From assembly GCA_038329865.1 (NCBI GenBank), contig JBBQNK010000004.1:62001-126000 (forward strand): a DNA stretch of 64,000 nt, given 5' to 3'. The translations under genes and the position numbers were made by a program. Shown here one piece after another: positions 52,099 through 60,674 of the stretch. Numbering within the stretch: position 1 is the stretch's first letter; every line of letters starts with the position of its first letter. The stretch comes from JANMES01 sp038329865 (GTDB taxonomy: Bacteria; Planctomycetota; Phycisphaerae; Tepidisphaerales; Tepidisphaeraceae). A model generated the notes under the pieces. It had not been told where the DNA came from, did no database searches, and worked only from the letters and a program-made list of their open reading frames with translations.

Positions 52099-53337
52099 CT
52101 ATTTCGTGGGATGGTCCTTGAAATCCTTCTGCACTTCTTCCAGCGCCAGCACGCTGTAGGAGGTGACGATGATCGGGATGTTTTCCATCCACCGCTTATC
52201 GCCGACCCAGCTGCCGTCGGGCTTTTGCATTTCGGCGAGCTTGGCGACCATTTCTTCGCGCCAGTCGTGCGGCTTGCCGGCGGTGTCGGTGATGACGGGC
52301 TCGCCGTACGCGTGCAGCGCCTTGGCCATCACGTGGACGTAGTAGTACAGGCCGTCTTTCGCCTGGGCCGGATCGTGCAGGCGCAGGCCGGGGTTTTCGT
52401 CGAGGGTCCAGTTGGCGCGGCACCAGTCGATGGCGGCCTTCACGCGCGGGTCGTCCTTTTTAATGCCGGCGTACAGCATCGACTTGATGCCCGCGTAGGT
52501 CATCGTGCCGTAGCTGCGCCACTGCTTTTGGCCGTTGGGGGCGACGAAATCTTCGGCCTCGCTGTCGCCGCCGTTGCTGGGGGAGTAGATGAATCCGCCG
52601 TCATTGCCGGCGAAGGGTTGATCGTTGGATTCGCTGCGGTTCTGACAGCGGGTGATGAATTTTTGCGCTTCCTTAAAGGCTGCGTCATCCGGGGACAGCC
52701 CGGCGTCGTACAGCGCCTGGATGGAGAACTGCACGTTGCTCAAGTCCGGCCGGCCGTGCTGTGGGTTGTAGCTGAAGCCGCCTTCCCACGCGGTGAATTT
52801 GGGATCGCCGATCTTTTCACCGTTGGGCCCGACGGACGTGGCCGTCCACTGCGTGCCCTTCAGGTACGCGACTGCTTTTTCAAGCTTGGGCTTGATGTCC
52901 GGCTGGTCCTTCACCACGGCCAGTGCGCTGATCGCGATGGACGTGTTATAGTTGGCGAGAATATCTTTGTAGATTCCGCCGTCTTCCTTTTGATTGCTCA
53001 GCAGGAATTCGTAACCCTTGTGAACGACATCATTGGTGTACGGATATTTCGAATCCTGCGCCATGGCTCGGAGGACCAGGGCGGTGACGGCCGGGGGCAT
53101 TTTCGCGTTGCCGAAGCTGCCGTCGGGGTTCTGCTGGCTCTTAAGATAGGCCAAGCCTTTGTCGATCATCTCCTGCGTGCGGCCCTCCACGGGCAGCCCG
53201 GCCGGCTGGTTCGATGCGATCGGCGCCATTCCGCCCGCCATCTGCGCCGCCGCCGTCGCCGGCCCGAACACCATCGCCGGGATCGGCATGACCGCTGCCG
53301 ACGCCAACACCAGTACGCCCAATAGTTTCATTCTCAT
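52099..53337 (-). CDS. Secreted prenyltransferase/squalene-oxidase repeat protein
   Basis: This 412-residue protein has a signal peptide (MKLLGVLVLASAAVMPIPAM) and an alpha/alpha-toroid built of repeats such as GLAYLKSQQNPDGSFGNAKM, YEFLLSNQKEDGGIYKD and AVAYLKGTQWTATS. The fold is shared by terpene cyclases and prenyltransferase beta subunits. Such exported toroid proteins are abundant in planctomycetes and their role is unknown. No catalytic DxDD motif of squalene cyclases was seen, so I do not call it a cyclase. It overlaps the next upstream gene by 4 nt. Confidence 0.82.
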   Translation of the reverse strand: MRMKLLGVLVLASAAVMPIPAMVFGPATAAAQMAGGMAPIASNQPAGLPVEGRTQEMIDKGLAYLKSQQNPDGSFGNAKMPPAVTALVLRAMAQDSKYPYTNDVVHKGYEFLLSNQKEDGGIYKDILANYNTSIAISALAVVKDQPDIKPKLEKAVAYLKGTQWTATSVGPNGEKIGDPKFTAWEGGFSYNPQHGRPDLSNVQFSIQALYDAGLSPDDAAFKEAQKFITRCQNRSESNDQPFAGNDGGFIYSPSNGGDSEAEDFVAPNGQKQWRSYGTMTYAGIKSMLYAGIKKDDPRVKAAIDWCRANWTLDENPGLRLHDPAQAKDGLYYYVHVMAKALHAYGEPVITDTAGKPHDWREEMVAKLAEMQKPDGSWVGDKRWMENIPIIVTSYSVLALEEVQKDFKDHPTK

Positions 53338-54038
53338 TTTTCACCTCGTTTGTAGCGATTATTTCGGATTCGTTCTTCCAACGCCTCAAGTTCCTTCTGC
53401 TGCACCGCCAGCTTTTGCTTGCGGGCTTCCATTTCGGCTGCGAATCGCACTTCCGGCGAATCCTGGTGCATGTGCGAGTAAGGAATCTTATACCCGTCAG
53501 GCAGAATCTCCAGATTCGCCGGCGGGGGGTTCTTTTTCATCTCGCGCCAAGCACCGATCGCCAGTGCAAGTAACACGCCATAGACCGCCAGAAGTAGCAG
53601 GCAAATCAACGTGAGCGTGACAGATCGTAGCACAAAAGCAAAAAACGCTGCGTGGTAGAGCCAGAAGAGCGCGCCCGTTCCGCTGACGATCGCCGCCCCG
53701 ATCGGTGCCCGCCGGTGCTGCGCCTGCAGGCCGAGCCCAAACGCCGCGACCGAAACGCCCGCGACGATCGCCACGGTGAGGGCCACGCTCATCGCCTTCT
53801 GCGCCGAATACAACGGCCATTCCGGCCCGGGCACGTGCCAGCCGATTTGCGCCAAATCCTCTCGCGTGGCCGTGTCTTTCGAGAGCAGCCCGCTGCCGCA
53901 GCAGACGGCCATCATCAGCAGAAACATCGTCGCGCCGGCGACCTGGAAAACCGTCCCCACCCCCTGCGTAAACGCCCGCGGCGGCGGCGATCCTTGCGAC
54001 TCATTCAGCGGCGATGGCGACGACCCGGACGGCTCCAT
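53334..54038 (-). CDS. Four-helix membrane protein, unknown
   Basis: This 234-residue protein has a short Ser/Pro-rich N terminus, four hydrophobic helices (GATMFLLMMAVCCGSGLL, ALTVAIVAGVSVAAFGLGL, GTGALFWLYHAAFFAFVL, LLLLAVYGVLLALAIGAW) and a charged C-terminal coiled coil (FAAEMEARKQKLAVQQKELE). Stop and start of the next gene overlap in ATGA. ATG 54038 is chosen; 23 codons upstream look like non-coding sequence. I do not recognise the family; coupling suggests it works with the toroid protein. Confidence 0.65.
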   Translation of the reverse strand: MEPSGSSPSPLNESQGSPPPRAFTQGVGTVFQVAGATMFLLMMAVCCGSGLLSKDTATREDLAQIGWHVPGPEWPLYSAQKAMSVALTVAIVAGVSVAAFGLGLQAQHRRAPIGAAIVSGTGALFWLYHAAFFAFVLRSVTLTLICLLLLAVYGVLLALAIGAWREMKKNPPPANLEILPDGYKIPYSHMHQDSPEVRFAAEMEARKQKLAVQQKELEALEERIRNNRYKRGEK

Positions 54039-54236
54039 CCCGCCAGTGTAAGGCACCCGGGCGGCGGTGTCAGTCTTACGGACAAGTGAGGGTTCCAGTC
54101 GTTGCAACGGCCAGTACCCAGCCGTGCAGGATTTACGCGACTCGGCCTCACGCCGAAACTAAATCGCGACGTTGGATGGAGGTCGTTTTTGGAATTCAAA
54201 TATGTGAAACCTGCGTCTTACGCAGAGCGTCGCGTC

Positions 54237-55283
54237 TTAATGATCCACCGCCACCGTTCGGCCATCCGATAGCAGCGCCGCTTCGTATACGTTCATCACG
54301 TCCAACGCAAACTCCAGCGAGCCTCGCGTCGCCGGGCGGCCGTTCAGAATACTCTCGCAAAAGTGGTGCATGGAACCGAAAAATCCCTGTGTGAAGAGTG
54401 ATTGATTCTCCAGCGTCCCGAGAAAATTCTGCGGCTCCCAGGTGATTGATCCTGAATCCACGCCCGGCGGGGCGTACGACGTGGTTTTCGAATATTCGTA
54501 CGGAATCCCGCGGTGCAGCGTGACCCGGCGGGAGTTTTCGATCTCGATTTGTAGGCCGTTGGCGTAGAAGGCGTAACGCTCGCGCACGTTGTATCGCGGC
54601 ATGCCGTCGGCGAGATGGAAATTGCCGGTCGCGCCGCTGGCGAAATCGAGCACGACAACGCCGCTGCCGCCGGCGTTGCGGTGGACGGTGACGGCCGCCA
54701 CCTTTCCGCCGACGGCGATCATCAGCGACAGCGGGTGACAGCCGTTGCCCAGCCAGTTGGTGAAGCGGCTTTCCGCGAACACGGCGGCGCCGTCGGCGGG
54801 AATCGTCATCGGGTACTCGGCCAGCATCGACCGCAGCGGGCCCGCGCCGGGTGCGGCGAGAAGCTCGATCACTTTTTCCGTCGCGGGCATGAAGGCTTTT
54901 TTGAATCCGACGACGGCCACCCGGCCGTTGCGGGCGGCGACCATCTCGCGCACCTTGCCGGCGCGAACGGCCGGCGGCTTTTCCATCCACACATTTACCC
55001 CGGCGGCGAAAGCTTCCATCGTCAGCACCGGATGCAGCGCCGGCGAGACAGAAATGAAAACGGCATCGAGCGATTCATTCTTGTACAGGTCGGCCGTGGA
55101 CGTGTACGCCTTGGCGCCGTACTGCTCGGCGGTGACGCGGGCCAGATCAGCGTTGATGTCGCAGACGGCTACGAGCTTCACAGGGAGGTACGTCATCGCA
55201 GGAAGGATGTTGCGATACCCGTGCGACCCGGCCCCGACGACCGCCACGTTCAGCCGCTGGGGGTATTCACGTTGATAGCTCAT
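54237..55283 (-). CDS. Gfo/Idh/MocA family oxidoreductase
   Basis: This 348-residue NAD(P)-dependent dehydrogenase has the Rossmann opening RLNVAVVGAGSHGYRNILPA and the EKP motif in VNVWMEKPPAVRAGKV. A mid segment ESRFTNWLGNGCHPLSLMIA takes the place of the usual substrate-side motif. Its start overlaps the TIM-barrel gene by 4 nt. Such pairs (dehydrogenase plus xylose-isomerase-like barrel) are typical for planctomycete sugar or cyclitol use. The substrate is unknown. Confidence 0.9.
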   Translation of the reverse strand: MSYQREYPQRLNVAVVGAGSHGYRNILPAMTYLPVKLVAVCDINADLARVTAEQYGAKAYTSTADLYKNESLDAVFISVSPALHPVLTMEAFAAGVNVWMEKPPAVRAGKVREMVAARNGRVAVVGFKKAFMPATEKVIELLAAPGAGPLRSMLAEYPMTIPADGAAVFAESRFTNWLGNGCHPLSLMIAVGGKVAAVTVHRNAGGSGVVVLDFASGATGNFHLADGMPRYNVRERYAFYANGLQIEIENSRRVTLHRGIPYEYSKTTSYAPPGVDSGSITWEPQNFLGTLENQSLFTQGFFGSMHHFCESILNGRPATRGSLEFALDVMNVYEAALLSDGRTVAVDH

Positions 55284-56158
55284 GGTGCGATTCCTGGAAT
55301 GGATTGTCGGAGGAACTGCAGATCGCCGGCGAGTTCGTCGCGATAGACGAAGCCCGGCTGGCGCTGGCCGTGCGGGGAATTCACGCAGATCGTCTGCGTG
55401 ACGCGATCGGCCACGGCGCGGCCGACGATGTCGAGCACCGGCCACGATGTTTCTCGCAGCGAGGACGCCCACTGCAGCGTCTTCGGGTCGTCGCCGCACA
55501 GGCCGCCCTTTGCGTGAACCCCGCCGATCAGCGGCGCGAGTTTTTCGTACACGGCGACCGACGGATACGTGCCCATCTGCCAGAAATTGCCGATGTCCCA
55601 GATCAGCCGCGCCGCCGGGCGATCGAGCTGGCTGAAAAAATCGAGAATCTCGTCGGGCTTTGAGAAGATGACCTCGGCCGCTTCATTTTCAATCATCGGC
55701 ACAAGGCCGGCGGCGACGATGCGATCGACCGCCTCGCGATAAAAATCGAAAATCCACGAATGATCCTTGTTCAGGTACGCGGCCGAATCAGCGATCTCCC
55801 CGCGGCGGCGCGTTTTGGCGGAGAGGAGCCGAATGACTGTCGGCCGGAGGATTCGGGCCGATTCCAGAACGCCCGTCAGCATTTCCAAATCTTGCCGGAA
55901 CACCGCGGGGCCGTCTTCGACGTAGTGGTGGAACAGCGACGTCGAAAAGCAGTAAACGCGGCACTGCCGTCGATCGATTTCTTCACGCGCCCGCTCGGCG
56001 GCGGCGGGTGGGAGCGCGTCGATCGGTTGGCCGAAGATGCTGGCTTTCAGATCGAGCCATTTCAGGTTCCACGCAACGTGCTGATCGAGTGTGGCGAGGA
56101 AATCCTGATCCGCCATGGAATTGAGAATCGTAAGTTGGATGAGGGCGGTTGAATCCAT
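55280..56158 (-). CDS. Xylose isomerase-like TIM barrel protein (sugar epimerase)
   Basis: This 292-residue AP-endonuclease-2-type TIM barrel probably isomerises or epimerises a keto sugar. Metal-ligand candidates are GLVPMIENEAAEVIFSK (Glu), RLIWDIGNFWQMG (Asp), GGVHAKGG (His) and the C-terminal half. ATG 56158 (MDSTALIQLTI) is preferred; 64 in-frame codons upstream look non-coding and contain the divergent intergenic region. It overlaps the oxidoreductase gene by 4 nt. Confidence 0.8.
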   Translation of the reverse strand: MDSTALIQLTILNSMADQDFLATLDQHVAWNLKWLDLKASIFGQPIDALPPAAAERAREEIDRRQCRVYCFSTSLFHHYVEDGPAVFRQDLEMLTGVLESARILRPTVIRLLSAKTRRRGEIADSAAYLNKDHSWIFDFYREAVDRIVAAGLVPMIENEAAEVIFSKPDEILDFFSQLDRPAARLIWDIGNFWQMGTYPSVAVYEKLAPLIGGVHAKGGLCGDDPKTLQWASSLRETSWPVLDIVGRAVADRVTQTICVNSPHGQRQPGFVYRDELAGDLQFLRQSIPGIAP

Positions 56159-56330
56159 GTCCGCGGTTACCGGTTTGGCTTTAGGGCGTTCAATCGTCAG
56201 TTGACTCGTTGCAATATATAGATTGGCGGGCGGGAATCGACAGCATGGGACGAAAGAAGACTTCCGCCCAGGGCTTTTGCGACGATTGAAGGGCCGATAC
56301 GTACTTTCGCGAACCGCGGCGGTGTGCACC

Positions 56331-56359
56331 TTGACCGGCCGACAGGTCATCCCTACAAT
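56331..56359 (+). promoter_or_regulatory. Sigma-70 promoter of the ars operon
   Basis: TTGACC (56331-56336), a 17-nt spacer and TACAAT (56354-56359) match the vegetative consensus well. It is the clearest promoter in the window. Transcription would begin about 56366. Confidence 0.8.
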
Positions 56360-56374
56360 TCGTTATATGACGAA
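56359..56374 (+). promoter_or_regulatory. Probable ArsR operator
   Basis: TTCGT-TATATG-ACGAA is a perfect 5-bp inverted repeat with 6-nt centre, followed by AATATAGGAG (ribosome site). It starts at the last base of the -10 box and covers the predicted transcription start. The shape fits ArsR/SmtB operators. Confidence 0.7.
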
Positions 56375-56389
56375 ATATAGGAGATATCG

Positions 56390-56845
56390 ATGCGCGACGT
56401 CGTGAACATCGCCGCGGCCCTGTCCGACGAAAACCGCGTGCGGGCGCTGGCGGCGGTCGGCAGTGGGGAACTTTGCGTTTGCCAGCTGATCGAGCTGCTG
56501 CAGCTGGCGCCGTCCACGGTTTCCAAGCACATGTCGATCCTCCGGCAGGCGGGCCTCGTCGATGCCCGCAAGGACGGGCGGTGGATGTACTACCGCCTGC
56601 CCGACGCGCGCGGCGAGTCGTCGGCCGTCGCGAAAGAAGCCGTGAAGTGGGCGATGCGAGCCATCGGCGACGGCCTGCAGATCACGCAGGACCGCAAGCG
56701 CCTGGCCGCCATCAAATGTGAAAATCCGGAGGTGCTATGCAAACGCCAGATTGGAAGAAACTCAAAGTGCTGTTCCTCTGCACCGGCAACGCCTGTCGGA
56801 GTCAGATGGCGGAAGGATTCGCCAAAGCTCTCAAAGGCGACGTGA
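56390..56845 (+). CDS. arsR: ArsR-family arsenite-responsive repressor
   Basis: This 151-residue winged-helix repressor has the arsenite-binding CxC in GELCVCQLIE (Cys29, Cys31) at the start of the recognition region, and LQLAPSTVSKHMSILRQAGL as DNA-reading helix. It should leave DNA when As(III) binds. The gene ends 109 nt inside arsC in another frame, so its last 36 residues are encoded by arsC sequence; these include a CC pair. The ribosome site AGGAG is 6 nt before ATG. Confidence 0.92.
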   Translation: MRDVVNIAAALSDENRVRALAAVGSGELCVCQLIELLQLAPSTVSKHMSILRQAGLVDARKDGRWMYYRLPDARGESSAVAKEAVKWAMRAIGDGLQITQDRKRLAAIKCENPEVLCKRQIGRNSKCCSSAPATPVGVRWRKDSPKLSKAT

Positions 56846-57180
56846 TCGACGCGTATTCCGCCGGTGTCGAGCCGCACGGCATGAACCCGCGCGCGGTCGC
56901 GGTGATGGCCGAGGCGGGCGTGGATATTTCCTCGCACCACTCCAAGTACCTGCGTGAACTTGCCGGCGTGCCGTTCGACTACGTCGTCACCGTCTGCGGC
57001 CACGCGAACGAAAACTGCCCGGTCTTCCCCGGCAAGACCAAACGCGTGCACGTCGGCTTCGATGATCCACCCAAGCTCGCGGCAGGTGCGAAGACCGAGG
57101 AAGAGGCGCTATCGCATTACCGGCGTGTGCGCGACGAGATCAAAGCGTTTGTCGGATCGATCGAGAAGAAGCTAGTTTAA
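56737..57180 (+). CDS. arsC: Arsenate reductase, thioredoxin-linked
   Basis: This 147-residue low-molecular-weight phosphatase-fold enzyme reduces As(V) to As(III). The P-loop is CTGNACRSQ with nucleophile Cys15; the redox pair is Cys87 and Cys94 in TVCGHANENCP, matching the three-cysteine relay of Staphylococcus/Bacillus ArsC. Start has GGAGGTGCT just upstream inside arsR. It lies between the repressor and efflux genes. Confidence 0.95.
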   Translation: MQTPDWKKLKVLFLCTGNACRSQMAEGFAKALKGDVIDAYSAGVEPHGMNPRAVAVMAEAGVDISSHHSKYLRELAGVPFDYVVTVCGHANENCPVFPGKTKRVHVGFDDPPKLAAGAKTEEEALSHYRRVRDEIKAFVGSIEKKLV

Positions 57181-57193
57181 GCGAGGCGATGAA

Positions 57194-58303
57194 ATGAGCG
57201 ACGGAATCACCAAAAAACTCTCGTTTCTCGATCGCTATCTCACGCTGTGGATTTTCGCCGCGATGGCGATCGGCCTGGGGCTCGGATACGTCGGGCCGGG
57301 GGCGAAATCGTTCGTCAATCATTTTCAGGTGGGAACGACCAACATACCGATCGCCATCGGTTTGATCGTGATGATGTATCCGCCGCTGGCCAAGGTGCGA
57401 TACGAGGAACTGGGGCGCGTGTTTCGTGATTGGCGGATTCTCGGTTTGTCGCTGGTGCAGAACTGGGTGATCGGGCCGGTGTTGATGTTCGTGCTGGCGG
57501 CGTTGTTTCTGCACAACCATCCGGAATACATGGTGGGGCTGATCATGATCGGCCTGGCCCGCTGCATTGCGATGGTGATCGTTTGGAATGAGCTCGCCAA
57601 GGGCGACAGCGAATACGCGGCTGGGCTGGTGGCGTTCAACAGCGTGTTTCAGGTGCTGTTTTACAGCGTGTACGCGTGGGTCTTCGTCACCGTCCTGCCG
57701 CCGCTGGTGGGGTTGAAGGGCGCGGTGGTGAGCATCACGATCGGGCAGATCGCCGAGAGCGTATTCATTTATCTCGGCGTGCCGTTCATTGCCGGGATGC
57801 TGACTCGGCTGGTGCTGGTTAAGGCAAAAGGGCGGGCATGGTACGAAAAGTCATTCATCCCGCGCATCAGTCCGCTGACGTTGATCACATTATTGTTCAC
57901 CATCGTGGTGATGTTTGTGATCCAGGGCGAAAAAGTTATCAGCCAGCCGTTTAACGTGCTGCTGATCGCCATACCATTGTTGATCTACTTCGTCGTGATG
58001 TTCCTGATCAGTTTCTGGATGGGCCGCAAGGCTGGGGCGGATTATTCCAAGACGGCGACGATCAGCCTCACCGCCGCCAGCAATAATTTTGAGCTGGCGA
58101 TCGCGGTATCGGTCGCGGTATTCGGCATCGACGGCGGCCAGGCGTTCGCTGCCGTGATCGGGCCACTGGTCGAAGTGCCGGTGCTCATCGGGCTGGTGAA
58201 CGTGGCGCTCTGGTTCCAGAAAAAATATTTCGGCGAATCGGTTACGACTGATTCGCTTGCGGTCGAAGGCGTATGCCCGACCGTGCTCAAGTCAGTGCAG
58301 TAA
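57194..58303 (+). CDS. acr3: Arsenite efflux permease, ACR3 family
   Basis: This 369-residue permease has ten predicted membrane helices and ACR3 features: PIAIGLIVMMYPPLAKVRYE, the conserved Cys in GLARCIAMVIVWNELAKGD, and AASNNFELAIAVSVAVFG. It exports As(III) made by ArsC. It follows arsC by 13 bp in the same operon. Confidence 0.95.
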   Translation: MSDGITKKLSFLDRYLTLWIFAAMAIGLGLGYVGPGAKSFVNHFQVGTTNIPIAIGLIVMMYPPLAKVRYEELGRVFRDWRILGLSLVQNWVIGPVLMFVLAALFLHNHPEYMVGLIMIGLARCIAMVIVWNELAKGDSEYAAGLVAFNSVFQVLFYSVYAWVFVTVLPPLVGLKGAVVSITIGQIAESVFIYLGVPFIAGMLTRLVLVKAKGRAWYEKSFIPRISPLTLITLLFTIVVMFVIQGEKVISQPFNVLLIAIPLLIYFVVMFLISFWMGRKAGADYSKTATISLTAASNNFELAIAVSVAVFGIDGGQAFAAVIGPLVEVPVLIGLVNVALWFQKKYFGESVTTDSLAVEGVCPTVLKSVQ

Positions 58304-58343
58304 AACCAAGGCCTGCATCGGCGGGCCCGAAAGAGGAATTGTT

Positions 58344-59231
58344 ATGTCCAACTCCATTCTCGATGCCGTTAAGAATAAATACAGCCAGTCGGCCGGCAGC
58401 GGATTGTCGAACGACCAGCCCGGCGTGCGCGCGGTGGCTGAGGCGTTTGGGTACAGCGGCGCGGAACTGGCGTCGATCCCGGCTGAAGCGAACCTCGGGC
58501 TCTCGTGCGGCAACCCCACGGCGATGGCGTCGTTGCGACCGGGCGAAACGGTCGTGGACCTGGGCAGCGGCGGGGGGCTTGATGTGTTTCTCGCGGCGCA
58601 GCGCGTCGGGCCCAGCGGCCGGGCGATTGGGATCGACATGACGCCGAAGATGATCGACCTCGCGCGTCGCAACGCGCAACAGGGCGGCGTGACCAACGCA
58701 GAGTTTCACTTAGCGACGATCGACAAGCTGCCATTGGCCGATGCGAGCGTGGATTGCGTGATCAGCAACTGCGTCATCAATCTTGCGCCGGATAAGACAG
58801 CCGTCTTTCGCGAGATTGCCCGCGTGCTCAAGCCCGGCGGTCGATTGGCGGTGTGCGATATCGCGATTAAGAAGCCGCTGCCCGCTGAATTGGCAGAAAG
58901 CGTGATGGCGTACGTCGGCTGCATCGCCGGGGCGATCGAGATCGAAACGTACCGTCGCGGTTTGGTCGAGGCAGGTTTCGCTGCCGTCCAAGTCATTGAT
59001 AGCGGGGCTGATTTGAACGCGTATGCGAAGGTGGAGAACCAAATCGCCTGCTGCACCCCGCCGGCGCCGGCAGGCGGGCGGTCTCTCCCGATCGCCGGCT
59101 GCTGCGGATCGGGCGAGAGCAAAGCGACCGATTCGACAATTCGCGACGGACTGAATGATTTGTTAACTCGTTATAACGTAAACGATTACGCCGCAAGCGT
59201 GAAAGTGTTCGCTGTCAAGCCGCGGTCGTAA
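58344..59231 (+). CDS. arsM: Arsenite methyltransferase
   Basis: This 295-residue SAM-dependent enzyme methylates As(III). It has LGLSCGNPTAMASL (Cys55), motif I VVDLGSGGGLDVFLAAQ, SNCVINLAPDK (Cys143) and VGCIAGAIEIETY (Cys193), the positions of conserved cysteines in bacterial ArsM. A Cys-rich segment (NQIACCTPPAPAGG, GCCGSGES) follows. The ATG at 58344 has AAAGAGGAA upstream. It is last in the ars operon. Confidence 0.93.
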   Translation: MSNSILDAVKNKYSQSAGSGLSNDQPGVRAVAEAFGYSGAELASIPAEANLGLSCGNPTAMASLRPGETVVDLGSGGGLDVFLAAQRVGPSGRAIGIDMTPKMIDLARRNAQQGGVTNAEFHLATIDKLPLADASVDCVISNCVINLAPDKTAVFREIARVLKPGGRLAVCDIAIKKPLPAELAESVMAYVGCIAGAIEIETYRRGLVEAGFAAVQVIDSGADLNAYAKVENQIACCTPPAPAGGRSLPIAGCCGSGESKATDSTIRDGLNDLLTRYNVNDYAASVKVFAVKPRS

Positions 59232-59287
59232 AGACCCGGCCGCAGCGATTGCCGCCCGCGCCAGCCCGCATCGATTTTCGTCAGCTT

Positions 59288-59312
59288 CAGATGCCGGATC
59301 GCCCGGCATCTG
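59288..59312. other. 10-bp hairpin after arsM
   Basis: CAGATGCCGG-ATCGC-CCGGCATCTG is a perfect 10-bp stem with a 5-nt loop, 56 bp after the arsM stop. No T-run follows; a terminator or processing role is possible. Confidence 0.45.
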
Positions 59313-59380
59313 CGGAGGAGTTGGCGAGCACCGGCGGGGGGCTAGAACCCTCGAAATCCAACCGCAGGCAAAACTTCTTA

Positions 59381-59407
59381 TTGACTCGCCCGCCGATTTG
59401 GTATCAT
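59381..59407 (+). promoter_or_regulatory. Possible promoter of pseudopilin gene
   Basis: TTGACT and TATCAT are separated by 15 nt, shorter than optimal. They lie about 37 bp upstream of the GTG start. Confidence 0.35.
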
Positions 59408-59443
59408 ACGTTTGATTCTTGCCACTTCTTGCGGAGGTATCGC

Positions 59444-60340
59444 GTGCATTCTCTTCGTTCGATCGCGCCACGTCATCGTCGTAATGTGACCACTTCCCTT
59501 CGCCACGCCGCCGCGTTTACGCTGGTGGAGCTTTTAGTGGTGATTGGGATTATTGCATTACTCGTATCGATCCTGCTTCCGGCACTCAACAAGGCCAGGC
59601 AGGCATCCAGCGCCATCAAGTGCAGCGCGAACATGCGCCAGATCGGGCAGGGGATTTTCCTCTTTGCTCAACTCCACGGCGGCCGCGCGCCGGGGCAAGG
59701 GGCGGCCACCACCGCGACTCCCGGCTCGCCCAAGGGCATTCCCTGGCAGACGATTCTGAGCAAGGAAGTCTTCAATTATAAAAATCCGAATTACATTCCC
59801 TGGGTCGCGCTCAACGGAACATTTCCGTATCAGCAGGGCGTCGGCAAACTTTATTGCCCCGACTGCCTGCAGAACATGCAGACGACCTCGCAGTTCTACC
59901 GTACGTACGCGATGCCACTTCAATTGAATGGTGGCTATTTCGGGAACAAGGGTTACACCAGCTTGATCACCGCCACCGGCTGGGGCGCGCAGTATCCGCC
60001 GGAAGGCGTGTACGGAGCGCTGCTCGTTCCGCCGCAGAGCCTGAGCGTTGATTCGGTCTACACTGCGTACTACGCCACGGGTTCGAAGCTTTCGATGTTC
60101 AAGAACTCGGCCGAGAAATACATGGTCGTCGAGGAAGACCGCAACGACGTGCTCGACAGCAACGGCACGGGCGTGAACGTGATGCACGACGACGCGTTGT
60201 ACCCGCCGTACGATACCGCCAACGGAAAAATCTCGTACCGACACAATTTCAAAACGAACATTCTGTACATCGACGGGCACGTCGAACTGAAGGCGTTCGA
60301 CCCGCACGTGCGGAATAACATTTACATGTTTCCGTACTGA
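59444..60340 (+). CDS. Type II pseudopilin-like protein
   Basis: This 298-residue protein carries a class III signal: AAFTLVELLVVIGIIALLVS with cleavage before Phe and the conserved Glu5, then LLPALNKARQASSAIKCSAN. The C terminus has RHNFKTNILYIDGHVELKAF, the DG motif common to planctomycete G-type proteins. It starts at GTG 59444, with GCGGAGG upstream. The prepilin peptidase at 22336 is a suitable processing enzyme. Planctomycetes carry many such genes; the assembled structure is unknown. Confidence 0.9.
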   Translation: MHSLRSIAPRHRRNVTTSLRHAAAFTLVELLVVIGIIALLVSILLPALNKARQASSAIKCSANMRQIGQGIFLFAQLHGGRAPGQGAATTATPGSPKGIPWQTILSKEVFNYKNPNYIPWVALNGTFPYQQGVGKLYCPDCLQNMQTTSQFYRTYAMPLQLNGGYFGNKGYTSLITATGWGAQYPPEGVYGALLVPPQSLSVDSVYTAYYATGSKLSMFKNSAEKYMVVEEDRNDVLDSNGTGVNVMHDDALYPPYDTANGKISYRHNFKTNILYIDGHVELKAFDPHVRNNIYMFPY

Positions 60341-60674
60341 TTTTTTCCTCCGAAGAATCGCTGCCTTCGGCATGGGCTATCGCTCGCTGCCTAAATAGTT
60401 CTACCCGCGCGCGTGGATTTTCCTTCACCGATATTGCCGAATCTTTTTCGAAGGCATCCCGGAGTTCTCCGAACGATCTAGCCGGCGCTAGAGATAGGCT
60501 AGAGACATCGCAGTAACTCAGGATGACAATGCGCCTGCAGTTCATATCCTCTAAACGGCAGACCGCTTTTGATTTTTGTCGCTGCCCCGATACGCTTTCT
60601 TGCCAGAGCGGCTCTATTTTTTTGTGACGCCTTCACAGGTGCAATTGAAGCCGACAAACACTGGGGATTATCTC
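60341..60674. other. Gene-free region with decayed repeat
   Basis: This 334-bp gap follows the pseudopilin. It holds the decayed class B copy at 60453-60529; the rest has no ORF with a ribosome site and no RNA that I recognise. Confidence 0.5.
60453..60529. repeat. Decayed class B palindrome (copy 7)
   Basis: GGCATCCCGGAGTTCTCCGA ACGATCTAGCC and GGCTAGAGACATCGCAGTAA CTCAGGATGAC keep the layout of the intact copies with many changes, so it is an old insertion. Confidence 0.6.

Noticed and set aside
56228..56390. Possible N-terminal extension of the TIM-barrel protein into the divergent ars region
   Set aside because: The upstream 64 codons run through non-coding sequence toward the ars promoter; the barrel begins at 56158.
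59313..59390. Segment before the pseudopilin that resembles part of a tRNA 3' half
   Set aside because: The GGGGGCTAGAACCCTC piece does not give a T arm with GTTCRA and no acceptor stem can be closed.
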